DNA of 64,000 bases from Halichoerus grypus (taxonomy: Eukaryota; Chordata; Mammalia; Carnivora; Phocidae), in assembly GCF_964656455.1 (NCBI RefSeq), contig NC_135719.1:77719562-77783561 (forward strand). Direction: 5' to 3'. Positions 23,826-35,926 of the stretch are shown piece by piece; position 1 is the stretch's first letter; each line of letters starts with the position of its first letter. The translations under genes were made by a program, and so were the position numbers. Below the pieces are notes generated by a model. The model had not been told where the DNA came from. It did not search any database and was given only the letters and a program-made list of their open reading frames with translations.

Positions 23826-23884
23826 TCCTTTTTTAAATGTTTACTGAGCATTCACTATATGCCAGGCCCCAGAATTAATGTAGA

Positions 23885-24052
23885 TGACAGACCAGAGATG
23901 CTCTTCTAAAGAATCATTTGGGAAGCTTTTAGAAAATACATCTTTCTGGGCCCTAACTTCAGATTATAACTCAGCAGGTCTCTGGAGTGAAGCCCAAAGC
24001 AATTATATTTTTAAAAAGCTCCACAGCACTTCTGATGCACACTCTTAGAAGA
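23885..24052 (+). mobile_element. MER5A-like hAT-Charlie MITE
   Basis: 'agaatcatttgggaagcttt'..'taactcagcaggtctctgga'..'cacttctgatgcacactctt' is the familiar short hAT-derived repeat. Confidence 0.75.
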
Positions 24053-24219
24053 AAATCTGCCTTAGAGAACTTTCCAAAAATATGCACAAACACATGAAAA
24101 TTTGCAAATAATTTCAGGGTATTCTAAGATTTCTGGCCATTAATCCATCCAGCTGCACCCCTAGATTAAAAAACCTTTAGGATGAGACTTTTAAAAAAAT
24201 AGAGTAATACAATAAACAC

Positions 24220-24460
24220 TCCAACAGAGGGGCAGTCATGTGAGTCAGCAAAGCTTCACTGAGCAGACTTAAAGGACAAAAAGCACATTGAAAAAATAGC
24301 ATGTGCAGAACTGAAAGGCATGAAGCAACATGGCTTGTTTGGCAATCTCTTAAGAAGATGCATGTGACTGGATCTTAGGCTGGAGGTGGGTTGTAGCAGA
24401 GTAAAAACTGAGGCTGGAGAGATAGAAGCTGGATCATAAAGGATCTTTTGCACAAGGTAA
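24220..24460 (-). mobile_element. L2 LINE remnant
   Basis: Reverse-strand L2-like 'gaaaggcatgaagcaacatg'..'ggatcataaaggatcttttg'. Neighbouring frames at 24493-25124 have no recognisable domain and are not called. Confidence 0.5.
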
Positions 24461-25097
24461 GCTTTTCTTTCTTAAAGAAAGAGGGACTTTTATTAAAGAT
24501 AATGGACTAAACTTAAGCAATTACTTCTACCCTTCCCTGAAACCTCATTACAATGATAGTAAAAGGTTTTTATAGGCATAAAACCCATAAGGACAAAGAA
24601 GAAAAGATGAGTTGATGGCAATAACATTTTGGAAACTGCAAAGCAGAAGTGATAAATGACAGCAGATCTGAGAAAGCCAAGACCTAAATCAGCAATGAGG
24701 AAAGGTAAAAAACAGAATCCCCAAAAGGCCCAGGACTTGGCAATATTGAGGATCTCAAGAAGTGGGGATAAATGTGGGCTTAAGAATAAGGAGAATGACT
24801 GAATATCCATTTAAGACACAATTAGCCCCTAGATCCCTTTCCCCATTCCAATAAAATTTTATTATATGGAAAACTTAAAACAAGAGTCCTTGGGATAGGA
24901 AACACCAGGCACAAATGAAGGAGAGGAGTATTTTCTAACAGGGGATCAAGTGAAAGTTTACATACTAAATGTTGAGATCTAAGCTTCTTTCTACCATTTG
25001 CCTCATGGAAGCTTGAGGCCAGCCTTATACACTCCAGGAAGAGTACAGAAGATCCTTCTTTGGGAACTCTGATCAGTCCTAGAGGAAAGCACATATA

Positions 25098-25124
25098 CAT
25101 ACATACATACATACACACACACAT
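25098..25124. repeat. Microsatellite (CATA)n/(CA)n
   Basis: Short tetranucleotide run followed by a CA run. Confidence 0.9.
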
Positions 25125-25129
25125 CTAAA

Positions 25130-25275
25130 AATATTGACATCAGTGATGGTCAAAGTCTCCCAAAGAACTGTTTTCCATCTTGATTATGGTGGTAGTTACC
25201 TGTCAAAACTAATATTACTATGCACAAAAAAGGGTGAATTTTTATATGTAAATTATATCTTAATAAGCCTGACTT
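25130..25275 (+). mobile_element. Old L1M 3' end
   Basis: 'tgattatggtggtagttacc'..'ggtgaatttttatatgtaaa'..tatcttaataagcc is an L1 3' terminal pattern. Confidence 0.6.
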
Positions 25276-25293
25276 TCAGAAATCCTTGAGAGA

Positions 25294-25497
25294 GGGTGCC
25301 TGGGTGGCTCAGTCGTTAAGCTTCTGCCTTCAGCTCAGGTCATGATCCCAGGGTCCTGGGATCGAGTCCCACATCGGGCTCCCTGCTTGGCAAGAAGCCT
25401 GCTTCTCCCTCTCCCACTCCCCCTGCTTGTGTTCCTGTTCTCGCTGTGTCTCTCTCTGTCAAATAAATAAATAAAATCTTTAAAAAAAAAAAAAAAA
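25294..25497 (+). mobile_element. Can-SINE
   Basis: Flanked by AGAAATCCTTGAGAGA at 25279 and 25498. Confidence 0.95.
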
Positions 25498-25805
25498 GAA
25501 ATCCTTGAGAGATAAGAACAAATTGTATACATGAAACACAAATGAGACAAAAAACAACAAAGATTTGGAAATTAAAAAGGATATAATAAGATAGCAAAAA
25601 AATCAGTAGAAGCTGGAAAAGAAACTTGAGGGTGTCTCCTGAAATATAGAAAAAAAAAAATAGGTAAGATTGGCTTAGAGGAACCAATATCCAAATAAAG
25701 GGAATTTCAGAAAGAGTAGAGAAAACAAAGAAGAAATCAAATAAATAAATGAAAACTGTACAGGACTGAAGGACACGAATTTCCACATTGAAAGAGCACA
25801 ATGAG

Positions 25806-25985
25806 GGGCAGCTGGGTGGCATTTGCCTTTGGCTCAGGTCATGATCCCAGGGTTCTGAGATTGAGCCCCACATCGGGCTCCCTGCTTGGGCTCCCTACTT
25901 GTGGGAGCCTGCTGCCCGCTCATTCCCTCTCTCTCTCATCTCTCTCTCTCTCAAATAAATAAATAAAATCTTAAAAAAAAATAAA
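25806..25985 (+). mobile_element. Can-SINE with deleted head segment
   Basis: The head lacks about 15 bp after the A box. Flanked by TGAAAGAGCACAATGAG. Confidence 0.93.
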
Positions 25986-26109
25986 CTGAAAGAGCACAAT
26001 GAGGGTCAGCATTGTGGATGAAAATAGACCTAACAAGGCACATAATCGTCAAATTTCAGAGCACCAGAGAATCTGAAAACATATGAAACAAACAAACAAT
26101 ATCCCCTCC

Positions 26110-27065
26110 CAATGACTGATGGAACAAATAGACAAATTCAACAAGGCTATGAGACAATACCATCACCAACAGGATAAAATCAACATTGATAGAGAACTCC
26201 AACCAACAACAGCAGAACACGGACATGCCATGATAGTGATACAAGCTAAAACCACAATGATGTACTATTTCACAACCACTAGAACGGCTATAATAAAAAT
26301 GACATACAAATGCTGAGAAGGATGTGGAGAAACTGGAACCCTCACACATTACCATAGAAATGTAAAATGGCATAGTGACTCTGAAAAAGTTTGGCAGTTT
26401 CTTGAAATGCTAAATGCTGATTTACCATATGACCCAGCAATTCCATCCTTACATATTTATTCATGAGAAATGAAAGTTTATGTTGACACAAAGACTTGTA
26501 TGCAAATGTTGATAAAAACATTATTCAGAATAGCCAAAATGTAGAAACAACCCAAATGTCTACCAGTTGGTGAATGGAAAAACAAAACGTGATATATCTG
26601 TTGGGAATACTACTCAACAACAAAAATGAACAAAATATTAATAGATGCAACAATATGTACAAACATCACCCTAAGTGAAAGAAGCCAAACACAAAAGATA
26701 TTATGTTATTTCATTTATATGAAATGTCCATAAAAGTAAAGAGCATAGAGGGGCTCCTGGGTGGCTTAGTTAAGTATCTGACTTCAACTCGGGTTATGAT
26801 CTCCGGGTCCTGGGATCAAGCCCCAAGTCAGGCTCTCCACTCAGGGAGTCTGCTTGTCTCTCTCCCTCTGCCCCTCCCCCTGCTCATGCTCCCTCTCGCA
26901 AATAAATAAATAACATCTCAAAAAGAAAAAAAAGTAAAGAGCATAGAGACAGAAAGTAGATTAATGGTTGCCTAGGGCTGAGGGGGGAGTGAGAATAATT
27001 GCAAATGGACACAAGGTTTCTCTGGGGGTGATGGTGGTAATGGAATTTTCTAAAATTAGATTGTG
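26110..27065 (+). mobile_element. Old L1M ORF2 end and 3' UTR, SINE inserted
   Basis: 'aatgctgagaaggatgtgga'..'atatgacccagcaattccat'..'gaatggaaaaacaaaacgtg' follows the L1 ORF2 C-terminal region, then its 3' UTR. Degraded; frames in it are not genes. Confidence 0.9.
26752..26931 (+). mobile_element. Can-SINE
   Basis: Flanked by AAAGTAAAGAGCATAGAG, inserted in the L1M at 26110. Confidence 0.95.
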
Positions 27066-27267
27066 GGGGCCCCTGGGTGGCTCAGTCGTTAAGCGTCTGC
27101 CTTCGGCTCAGGTCATGATCCCAGGTTCCTGGGATCAAATGCCACATCGGGCTCCCTGCTCGGCGGGAAGCCTGCTTCTCCCTCTCCCACTCCCCCTGCT
27201 TGTGTTCCCTCTCGCTGTGTTTCTCTCTCTGTCAAATAAATAAATAAAATCTTTAAAAAAAAAAAAA
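27066..27267 (+). mobile_element. Can-SINE
   Basis: Full-length copy with A14 tail. Confidence 0.93.
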
Positions 27268-28159
27268 AGCAACTGTTGAGGCTCCTAGGTGTTTCCACAG
27301 TGCTGTTTGATAATATACAAAAAGAGAATAATCTGAAATGGGATTAAGAGTGGTTGAAGACAATGATTATAGAAAGGATACTCTTTTAATGCAAAAGAAT
27401 AAAGAATTAAAGAGAATAAAGAGCAAGGTCTGGGAAATACTGAGAAGAGACCAAAATACTAACTTCACGTATAATTGTTCTGAACGTTGACTACAACATG
27501 TATTTTCTTAAATAAAGATAAGACAAAAAAAAAAAAAAGGTAAGACAGTGATTGCTACGGATATTTTCTTGAAAAGGTAGGAAAAAACTGGCTGGTAGAA
27601 AGAGCTGGAGGGTTGAATTCCCCTTATACAGTAGCTATCTCTTATCAGAAAGATGAAAAGGGATCTATTCATATAATCTACTACAATGGCTGCCAAATGA
27701 AGAGATTAAACAGCTCTAAGTGTTCACATACTCCCTACCTACTCACAACAATGAGAAAAACTCATCATACAGGAATGAAACACGTCCAGACTTTTGTCTC
27801 TAATAACTTGTTACAGCTCAAAATCAAATTAATTTAAGCTTTCTTTTTATATTAATATATTATAGTATATCAATCATTTACATTGCATTTAACTCTGCAA
27901 TTTCACTAGGCAATTTCATTCCTCTTCTTAAAAAGCAAAGCATGAAAAAAAAAAAGCAAAGCATGTTTGTGTAAAAAGAATTATAATAATATTCCTGGTA
28001 TCAAGTATTCTTCAATTACCACCACAGACTCGCACAAAGGTCTTGAATGGTATTCCCCAAAAGTCTTGAGGTTGAGAACTGTACATAACCATTATTATGT
28101 AATAATAAAATACATAAATAATAAAGAGGTTTTAGAATTTAAAGCCTTAGCTTAACTTT

Positions 28160-28250
28160 TTTTTAGCCCAGGAGATCAAGTAACTTGCCCAAAGACACTA
28201 GGCTAGTTAGTGGCAGAGTGTAGGGCATAGAATCCATGCTATTCTACCAC
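28160..28250. repeat. MIR fragment
   Basis: 'aagtaacttgcccaaagaca'..'agttagtggcagagtgt'. Confidence 0.7.
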
Positions 28251-28468
28251 AACTTTGTTTTCATTAATCCAATGCAACTGATTCCTAACCACAGTAGAGT
28301 CAACTTTCAATCCAGAATAGCTGAATAAGATGAGAGTACAATTCTAAGGAGCGGCCAGGAGAGAGACAAATGAACATAAAACTATAAAGGAGTCCTACCT
28401 CCTATCCTTCCCTTACCCTATAAGGGTAACATTTTCTTCTCTCTTCTAAATCCCACTAGTGGATTTTT

Positions 28469-29264
28469 TTTTTTTTTTAGGCTGGACAGTATTCTATTTT
28501 ATTATGTTATGTTAATCACCATACATCATTAGTTTTTGATGTAGTGTTCCACGATTCACTGTTTGAATATAACACCCAGTGCTCCATTCAGTACGTGCCC
28601 TCTTTAATACCCATCACCAGGCTAACCCATCCCCCCACCCCCCTCCCCTCTAGAACCCTCAGTTTGTTTCTCAGAGTCCATAGTCTCTCATGGTTTGTCT
28701 CCCCCTCCGATCCCCCCCTTCATTTTTCTCTTCCAACTATCTTCTTGAACCCTCCTAACTGTTGGTGGGAATGCAAGCTGGTGCAGGCACTCTGGAAAAC
28801 AGTATGGAGGTTCCTCAAAAAGTTGAAAATAGAGCTACTGTACGACCCAGCAACTGCACTACTGGGTATTTACCCCAAAGATACAAATGTAGGGATCCGA
28901 AGGGGTATGTGCACCCAGATGTTTATAGCAGCAATGTCCACAATAGCCAAACTATGGAAACAGCCAAGATGTCCATCGACAGATGAATGGATAAAGAAGA
29001 TGTGGTATATATATAATGGAATATTATGCAGCCATCAAAAGGAATGAAATCTTGCCATTTACAACGACGTGGATAGAACTGGATGGTATTATGCTGAGCG
29101 AAAGAAATCAATCAGAGAAAGACATGTATCATATGACCTCACTGATATGAGGAATTCTTAATCTCAGGAAACAAACTGAGGGTTGCTGGAGTGGTGGGGG
29201 GGGTGGGAGGGATGGGGTGGCTGGGTGACGGACATTGGGGAGGGTATGTGCTGTGGTGACAACC
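28469..29264 (-). mobile_element. LINE-1 with inverted 5' part (twin priming)
   Basis: 28469 to about 28750 is the L1 3' UTR on the minus strand (poly-T start). About 28755-29264 is the adjacent upstream L1 part, including the ORF2 C-terminal end, flipped to the plus strand. Both lie between AGTGGATTTTT repeats (28458-28468, 29265-29275). Confidence 0.9.
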
Positions 29265-29639
29265 AGTGGATTTTTAAGGCTTAAAGACAGACAAATCAGA
29301 GGTTTCCCCCATAAGGCAGCTGTCACACAAAAAAAATGAATGGGAAGGACAAACATGGGTTTTTTTCTTTAAGAATTTCAACAAAGGGGAGAGGAACAGA
29401 AGGTACAGATGAGATTTTTCTGGTATAATCTTTAGAGCCTGCAGATATGGATCCCTCCACCTAAATTCAGCTACCAGACACTTAAGAACTACTTTGGTAC
29501 CTGCAGCACTTATTTAAACGTTTAACAGTGAAATTTGGATCAGGTTAAAAAACAAGGTGATAAAAAAGGGAACTGAGAATGCTAAAGTTGATCGAAATGG
29601 GATCAATGCTTACAATGAAATATTAAAAACACTATTTTC

Positions 29640-29846
29640 GGGGCACCTGGGTGGCTCAGTCCTTAAGCGTCTGCCTTCGGCTCAGGTCATGATTCCAGGG
29701 TCCTGGGATCGAGCCACGCATCGGGCTCCCTGCTCTGCGGGGAGCCTGCTTCTCCCTCTCCCACTTCCCCTGCTTGTGTTCCCTCTCTCGCTGTGTCTCT
29801 CTCTGTCAAAATAAATAAATAAAATCTTAAAAAAAAAAAATAAAAA
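29640..29846 (+). mobile_element. Can-SINE
   Basis: Flanked by AAAAACACTATTTTC. Confidence 0.95.
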
Positions 29847-29969
29847 TAAAAACACTATTTTCAAAGAATGTTTTGTGAGTGGAAGGTTCAAAAAATAATG
29901 GCATTATAAAGAGTAGGTTAAAAAATAAATGGTTATTCAAAAGCTATCTAAACTATATATATATGTGTT

Positions 29970-30168
29970 GGGGCGCCTAGGTAGGTCAGTCGTTAAGCGT
30001 CTGCCTTCAGCTCAAGTCAGGATCCCAGAGTCCTGGGATCGAGCCCCGCATCTACCTCCCTGCTCTGCGGGAAGCCTGCTTCTCCCTCTCCCACTCCCCC
30101 TGCTTATGTTCCCTCTCTCGCTGTGTCTCTCTCTGTCAAATAAATAAATAAAGTCTTAAAAAAAAAAA
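29970..30168 (+). mobile_element. Can-SINE
   Basis: Inserted in an (AT)/(GT) microsatellite; flanks AACTATATATATATGTGT and AACTATATATATGTGTGT. Confidence 0.93.
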
Positions 30169-30479
30169 AACTATATATATGTGTGTGTGTGTGTATATAA
30201 TATATAAACGATCCATGCATTCAAAAGAGCTGTGTCAAAACATTAACAAAAGTTACTTACTGCTAGTGGAATTACAGGTGATTTTTTCCCTTCATTTATA
30301 GGTTTCTCTATTTTCTACAATGAACATGAATTATTTTCATAATCTGAATAAATACTTTAACTTAATGAGGTCACTCTCTTATAAAAAGCAGTTTAAACTC
30401 CCTTATAGTAAAAAAGTGAAAAAGGTGTAAATGCCAACACACAGAGGTAACATTTCATAGGAAGGCTCTATTTTACCTT

Positions 30480-31330
30480 TTCCAAAATTAGGACAGCTCT
30501 ATCTAATTTTCTCAGTTGTTGCCTTCTCACCTCATTTGGGACTTAGCTCTCCCCGCCCTACTTCTATATCTTCAATTTCTCCCTTTGAACTGATTCCTCT
30601 CCTTCTGCTTTCAAACATGCTCAGGTTTCCTCTATCAACTCCTATACTCTTTCTCTATTTCTCTTTCCTGCCAAACTTCTACAATGAGTGCTTTTTAGTT
30701 TCCATTTTCTCTTTAACCCTTTACAACCTTGATTTTATTTTGTTCTCTCATCTGAAAAAAATTCCATCTTCAAGGTCACTTGAAGCTATAAGGGAGCTTT
30801 TTATAACACTGATAACGCTCATATCAAGGTCAGCCACGCCAATCTAAAGACTTTGATCGTTCTTCATCACCATTTAGCTTTTTCATCATTTCACTGCGCC
30901 CCAACACGCGCGCGCGCGTGCGCACAGTATCTATTCATAGAACACAGCACTACAGTATCTTGAGTTTCCTTGTTCCCCTACTCCCTTTTGGTTCCTTTTC
31001 CTTCAACAACTCTTATCTCTACACTAAAACTGGAAAAACATGCTTTCAAGGCTTCAGCTATTTCTCTAGACACAGTCTCTCCTCTAACTTCTATGTATTT
31101 GGCCTCCCGATCTGGCATTGGTAGTCCAAGTCAACACATCTAAAACTTCTTCAATCTCTTCCAATGTCAAACCATCTAAATGCCCTTCCTAGCCACCACA
31201 TTTTAAATTGCTGGTATCAAACTTCTCTCAACTAAAAACCTAGGCGTTATTTTGACTTCTTTCTTCTTCCAACTGATCACTGAGTCTTCTTGAATCTTTC
31301 TTCAAAATATTTCATGGATCCGTTCTGACC
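30480..31330 (+). repeat. Probable old L2-like remnant, pyrimidine-rich
   Basis: The open frames here (30536-30847, 30918-31124) are Leu/Ser/Phe-rich with no domain. The later part ('ctaggcgttattttgacttc'..'aatatttcatggatccg') resembles an upstream L2 section. Function not supported. Confidence 0.4.
30904..30926. repeat. Alternating purine-pyrimidine (CG/CA) tract
   Basis: 23 bp of strictly alternating bases with a central (CG)n; Z-DNA-prone. Confidence 0.9.
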
Positions 31331-31464
31331 CTTTTTTTTTCTTCACTCAATTATGCATAAACCAGGTTTGTCACAAGCAAATTGGGATATATGGTCACTC
31401 CATCTCGGTTGAAAGATTTACTTTCCTAGACCGATTTTTCTGTATTTTTTTTCTATAAAAATTA

Positions 31465-31805
31465 CCAACCACTCAGCAATAAAAAGGAAGAAGTTACTTA
31501 TACACATGACAACATGAATATGCCTCAATCTCATTATGCAAAATGAGAAGTGAGATTCCCAATGCTATACACTTTACAACTTCATTTTTATGACACTCTA
31601 GAAAAGGCAAAATTATAGGTAAAGAAAAACAGCAGTGGCTGCCAGAGTTTCGAGGAAGGAGAAGCTGATCATAAAGGGCTCAGAGGGAACTTTTCATAGT
31701 GAGGGACATGTTCTACTTCTTGATTGTGGTGGTTATTATACACATACAACTCTGTGTATGTCAAAACTCATGTCAGTGATGCCTCAATAACCTGACTTTA
31801 AAAAA
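31465..31805 (+). mobile_element. Old L1M 3' end
   Basis: 'ggcaaaattataggtaaaga'..'cagtggctgccagag'..'gtggtggttattatacacat'..aactctgtgtatgtcaaaac. Confidence 0.75.
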
Positions 31806-32162
31806 ACTGGGGTGTAAAGCACACGTCATTCATGGCTTTTCATTAGGCTCCTTGGACACTCAACACTCACTTGACAGAAGTGAGAAATATGGTTCCACTG
31901 GGCCCACATCCATTCTTTTTCTCCAGGAATTAGTCCAGATTTCAGTGTCAGAGGTTCCAGAAACATTCCTCAAAGCATCTGAACTATATGTATGTTCTGA
32001 GTTGTGATTACTAAGGCCCGCCCTTCTAGTTCTATGTTCTACTCATCTATGTGGGCTGTCTGGCCCCGAAGATGGGAGATGCCCTCAGTGCCTTCTGTGT
32101 GCAACGATGAGGGGTGAGTGCTCTCACTTGGAGGCTAGTGGGAGTTAAAAGTTTAACCTGCA

Positions 32163-32360
32163 GGGGCGCCTGGGTGGCTCAGTCGTTAAGCGTCTGCCTT
32201 CAGCTCAGGTCATGATCCTGGGGTCCTGGGATCGAGCCCTACATCGGGCTCCCTGCTCAGCAGGGAGTCTGCTTCTCCCTCTCCCACTCCCCCTGTTTGT
32301 GCTCCCTCCCTCGCTGTGTCTCTGTCAAATAAATAAATAAAAAATCTTTAAAAAAAAAAA
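32163..32360 (+). mobile_element. Can-SINE, first of a tandem pair
   Basis: Preceded by AGTTTAACCTGCA (about 32149-32162) and followed by the same 13-mer. Confidence 0.95.
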
Positions 32361-32373
32361 GTTTAACCTGCAG

Positions 32374-32574
32374 GGGCACCTGAGTGGCTCAGTCGTTAAG
32401 CATCTGCCTTCGGCTCAAGTCATGATCCCAGGGTCCTGGGATCAAGCCCCGCATCGGGCTCCCTGCTCAACGGGAAGCCTGCTTCTCCCTCTCCCACTCC
32501 CGCTGCTTCTGTTCCCTCTCTCGCTGTGTCTCTCTGTCAAATAAATAAATAAAATCTTAAAAAAAAAAAAAAAA
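32374..32574 (+). mobile_element. Can-SINE, second of a tandem pair
   Basis: Same orientation; bounded by the second and third copies of AGTTTAACCTGCA. Confidence 0.95.
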
Positions 32575-32714
32575 GTTTAACCTGCAAAGGCTTCCAGGCT
32601 CCTCCTGCTTCTCCCAAGCTCTCTGGAAAACTTTTTGCTCCCTGTGCAGTAGGTATCAAAACTCACTACCTGGGTGAAAAATTAAAGACTCATCCAACCT
32701 TAAAGTCTAGTGTA

Positions 32715-32870
32715 GCTAAAAGATTAGGTCAAATAGTCCCATGTTCAAATCCCCAGCTTTCCTGCTTAACTAGCTATGTGACCTTGAAAACAGCTGAGCC
32801 TCATTCTCCTCATCTGTAAAAGTGAAATTGTTTGTGTATTTACCCTGTTTCCAAAAGTAGAAGAAAAACT
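32715..32870 (+). repeat. MIR element
   Basis: 'ctagctatgtgaccttgaaa'..'tgagcctcattctcctcatc'. Confidence 0.8.
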
Positions 32871-33107
32871 GCAGACAATAAAAAGGGTTGTTTTTGTTTT
32901 ATTCTTTTAATAAAGGAATAACTAGGGCAAAGAGAATGGGGGGGGTAAATAAGTTAATTACCTAGCTGTCAAAACTGATGAAGAGAATACTTTAACTGAT
33001 TAAAGAGATTTCAAAGCAGTAGGGAAACTCTGGGGAGAGAAAGAGCACTAACACTGGAAGTTCACAGAGGGATCAAGAGTGTCCGTGTATGAGAAGAGGG
33101 CAAAGAT

Positions 33108-33299
33108 TTTTTTTTTTTTTTAAAGACTTTATTTGTCAGAGAGAGAGAGAGAGAGCACAAGCAGGGGGAGAGGCAGACAGAGGGAGAAGCAGGCTCTCCG
33201 CTGAGAAAGGAGTCCGATGCAGAACTCGATCCCAGGACTCTGGGATCATGACCTGAGCCAAAGGCAGGCCCTTAACTGCCTGAGCCACCCAGGCGTCCC
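33108..33299 (-). mobile_element. Can-SINE
   Basis: Flanked by AGAAGAGGGCAAAGATTT / AGAAGATGGCAAAGATTT. Confidence 0.95.
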
Positions 33300-33352
33300 A
33301 GAAGATGGCAAAGATTTAAGAAATGAACCACATTAACACTTTCACAAAAAGA

Positions 33353-33552
33353 GGGGCGCGTGGGTGGCTCAGTCGCTAAGCGTCTACCTTTGGCTCAAGT
33401 CATGATCCCGGGGTCCCAGAGATGGAGCCCTGCATCAGGCTTCCTGCTCAGTGGGAAGCCTGCTTCTCCCTCTCCCACTCCCCCTGCTTGTGTCCCCTCT
33501 CTCACTATCTCTGTCAAATAAATAAATGAATAAAATCTTAAAAAAAAAAACA
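33353..33552 (+). mobile_element. Can-SINE
   Basis: Flanked by ACTTTCACAAAAAG. Confidence 0.95.
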
Positions 33553-34179
33553 CAACTTTCACAAAAAGAAACAGGGAAAAGGCTAAAAACTCATTGTAAG
33601 CATCCTTAAACAGAGAAAGCATACTTTATAACAATAAGTCTCATTTGTTTTGCTATTAATACTTCCTGCCTTTCCTGATGTTTCATTTTTTTGGAAACAA
33701 AATGTTTCTTCTTTTATGGAAACAGAAGCATCCCTTTCCATTCCATCACAGCCTCTCTGACCATGACTGAATTAAAATCTTCCTCTCTGAATCATTTCTT
33801 GATTCCTATCTTCAATGATCTCTTCCTTCACCACCTTTTTATGGTACTTAGTAAATTAACATCACATAGTTTAGGACTTTAACAATCAACAACTAACTGA
33901 GGGCCTAAATGAAGACATGCGTGAGCACTGACTGATCCAGGTGCGTCTCCTCTTGCCAATCAGACTGCAAAACTTACCAGAGCAGGAACTGCATTTCACA
34001 CCTCTAGATACACAATCTAAAAGGTAATCCAACAACTCTTAATTAATTTAAATATATACAAAGACACGAAAATATATATGTATATAGTGTATATCCCCTA
34101 GTGAGCAACTGAATATCATCAAAATCAAAGTACTAGTATTTAAAGTTCATTTTATAAATGATTAGAGGAAAGAAAGCAC

Positions 34180-34270
34180 ATGTATTCAACATGCATTTAC
34201 TGAGCACCTACTATGTATCAAGAGATGAGTAAGTACGAAGCTCACGGCCTGGGGGTGGGGGGGAAGACAC
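34180..34270 (-). repeat. L2 3' end fragment
   Basis: 'catttactgagcacctacta' then tgtatcaag. Confidence 0.7.
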
Positions 34271-34399
34271 TGCATCGACTGAATACAATGTGTGGACATT
34301 GCTTAAGATCCTATTTTTTAAAAGCTGTTAAAATGTATAATAATTAGGGAAATTTGAATATTGACTGGATATGTAATATAAGGAATTATTAGCTTATGA

Positions 34400-35215
34400 C
34401 CCTAAAGTATAACAAATAATAAACTGTACATATTTAAAGTGTACTTATATATACATGCATACACCCATTAAACCATTACCACAATCAATATTGGGAACCT
34501 ATGCATCTTCTTTTTAAGATTTTATTTATTTGATAGAGAGAGGAGAAGCAGGGGAAGCAGCAAGCAGCGGGAGAGGGAGAAGCAGGCTCCCCCTTGAGCA
34601 GGGAGCCCAATGTGGGGCTTGATCCCAGGACCCCAGGATAATGACCCGAGCCGAAGGCAGACGCTTAACCAACAGAGCCACGCAGGTGTCCCCCTATCCA
34701 TCATCTTCAAAAATTTCCTGTGTCCCTTTATAATTCCTCCCCAACCACTTGATCTGCTTTCTGTCACAACAGCTTAGTTTGCATTTTCTACTACTTTATA
34801 TAAAAAGAATCATACAGTATATACTCTTTTTTGGAGGGGAGGTATACTTTCTTTCACTCAACGTAATTATTTTGGGAATCATCCATGCTGTTACATATAT
34901 CAATAGTCCATTCCTTTTTACTGCAGAGCAGTATTCTATTGTGTGAATATATCAAAATTTGTTTATCCATTCATCTGCTGATAGACATTTGGGTGGTTTC
35001 CAGTTTTGGCTATTACTAATAAAGCCGCTATGAATAGTCCTGTACGAGTCTTAGCATGAACAGATACTTTCATTTCTCTTGGGTAAATACCTAGGATTGG
35101 GATGGTGGTAGGTATATGTTTAACTTTTTAAGAAAACTGCCAAACTTTGAAAAGTTGTACCATTTTACATTTCCATCAGCAGTGTATGACAGTAAGGAAT
35201 CACTGTTAATTATTT
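34400..35215 (-). mobile_element. Old L1M 3' end, SINE inserted
   Basis: 'cagtattctattgtgtgaat'..'catctgctgatagacatttg'..'tctcttgggtaaatacctag'..'ttccatcagcagtgtatgac'. Reverse-strand L1. Confidence 0.85.
34510..34693 (-). mobile_element. Can-SINE
   Basis: Reverse-strand copy inside the L1M at 34400-35215. Confidence 0.92.
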
Positions 35216-35746
35216 CTAGTTGAATGGTATTATTTTTACATCTTTTGTTTTTTTAAAGAGTCTTTTAGAGATACATATACATACATCATACAGATGAAAA
35301 GAGATGATGTTTAGGATTTGCAGAGTAGGGGAAAATCAATGAAACAAGAAACACTGATAATAGCTGAAGCTGGGTGACTGGGATATTCATTATACCATCC
35401 TCTCTCCATATGATTAAAAATTTTTATAAAAAAAAATAGATCAGATACTAAACTACTTCAATGAGCAAAGCTTATTTGTGGGCTGTATAAATATGTATAC
35501 AGCAATGTTCTGCAATGACATAGTTTAAATGGCATGTCCTTGCTCTTTGGGTTAGAGATAGTATTCCCCTTAATGACTGTAGCTGCAGTCAACTTTGATC
35601 TCAACAAGAGTAGCGGGGGACAAAAAACAGATGTGGGCAGGAAGTCTATGGTCCTGTCCCTCCCTCTCTAACTCCATAGCCCTGGATTTGGAGGCAGAAG
35701 GAAGTGTGTTGCATAAAAGGAAAAAAAATCAGAAATAAACATGAAT

Positions 35747-35926
35747 AGGGGCGCCTGGGTGGCTCAGTCGGTTACATGCCTGCCTTCAGCTCATGATCTC
35801 AAAGTCCTAGGATCAAGTGCCGCATCGGGCTCCTTGCTCAACGGGGAGTCTGCTTCTCCTTCTACCTGCCGCTCCCCCTGCTTGTGCTCGCTCTCTGACA
35901 AATAAAATCTTAAAAAAATAAATAAA
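35747..35926 (+). mobile_element. Can-SINE
   Basis: Flanked by AGAAATAAACATGAATA / AGAAATAAAACATGGATA. Confidence 0.94.

Noticed and set aside
24493..25124. Adjacent minus-strand frames in KATNBL1 intron 1
   Set aside because: Hydrophobic but without recognisable domain; flanked by an L2 remnant and a microsatellite. Considered as a possible retrocopy but no family was recognised.
25340..25873. A 177-residue minus-strand frame
   Set aside because: Reads through the reverse of a Can-SINE and low-complexity F/L-rich intron sequence; no domain or splice support.
28544..29047. A 167-residue open frame
   Set aside because: It fuses an antisense L1 3' UTR to a sense L1 ORF2 end across the twin-priming junction; not a gene.
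30536..31124. Two plus-strand frames in a pyrimidine-rich stretch
   Set aside because: Leu/Ser/Phe-rich from composition; the region looks like an old L2-type repeat. No start, domain or splice evidence.
32147..32587. Regular repeats with spacers, superficially array-like
   Set aside because: These are two tandem SINEs with shared target duplications, not a CRISPR array; the DNA is mammalian.
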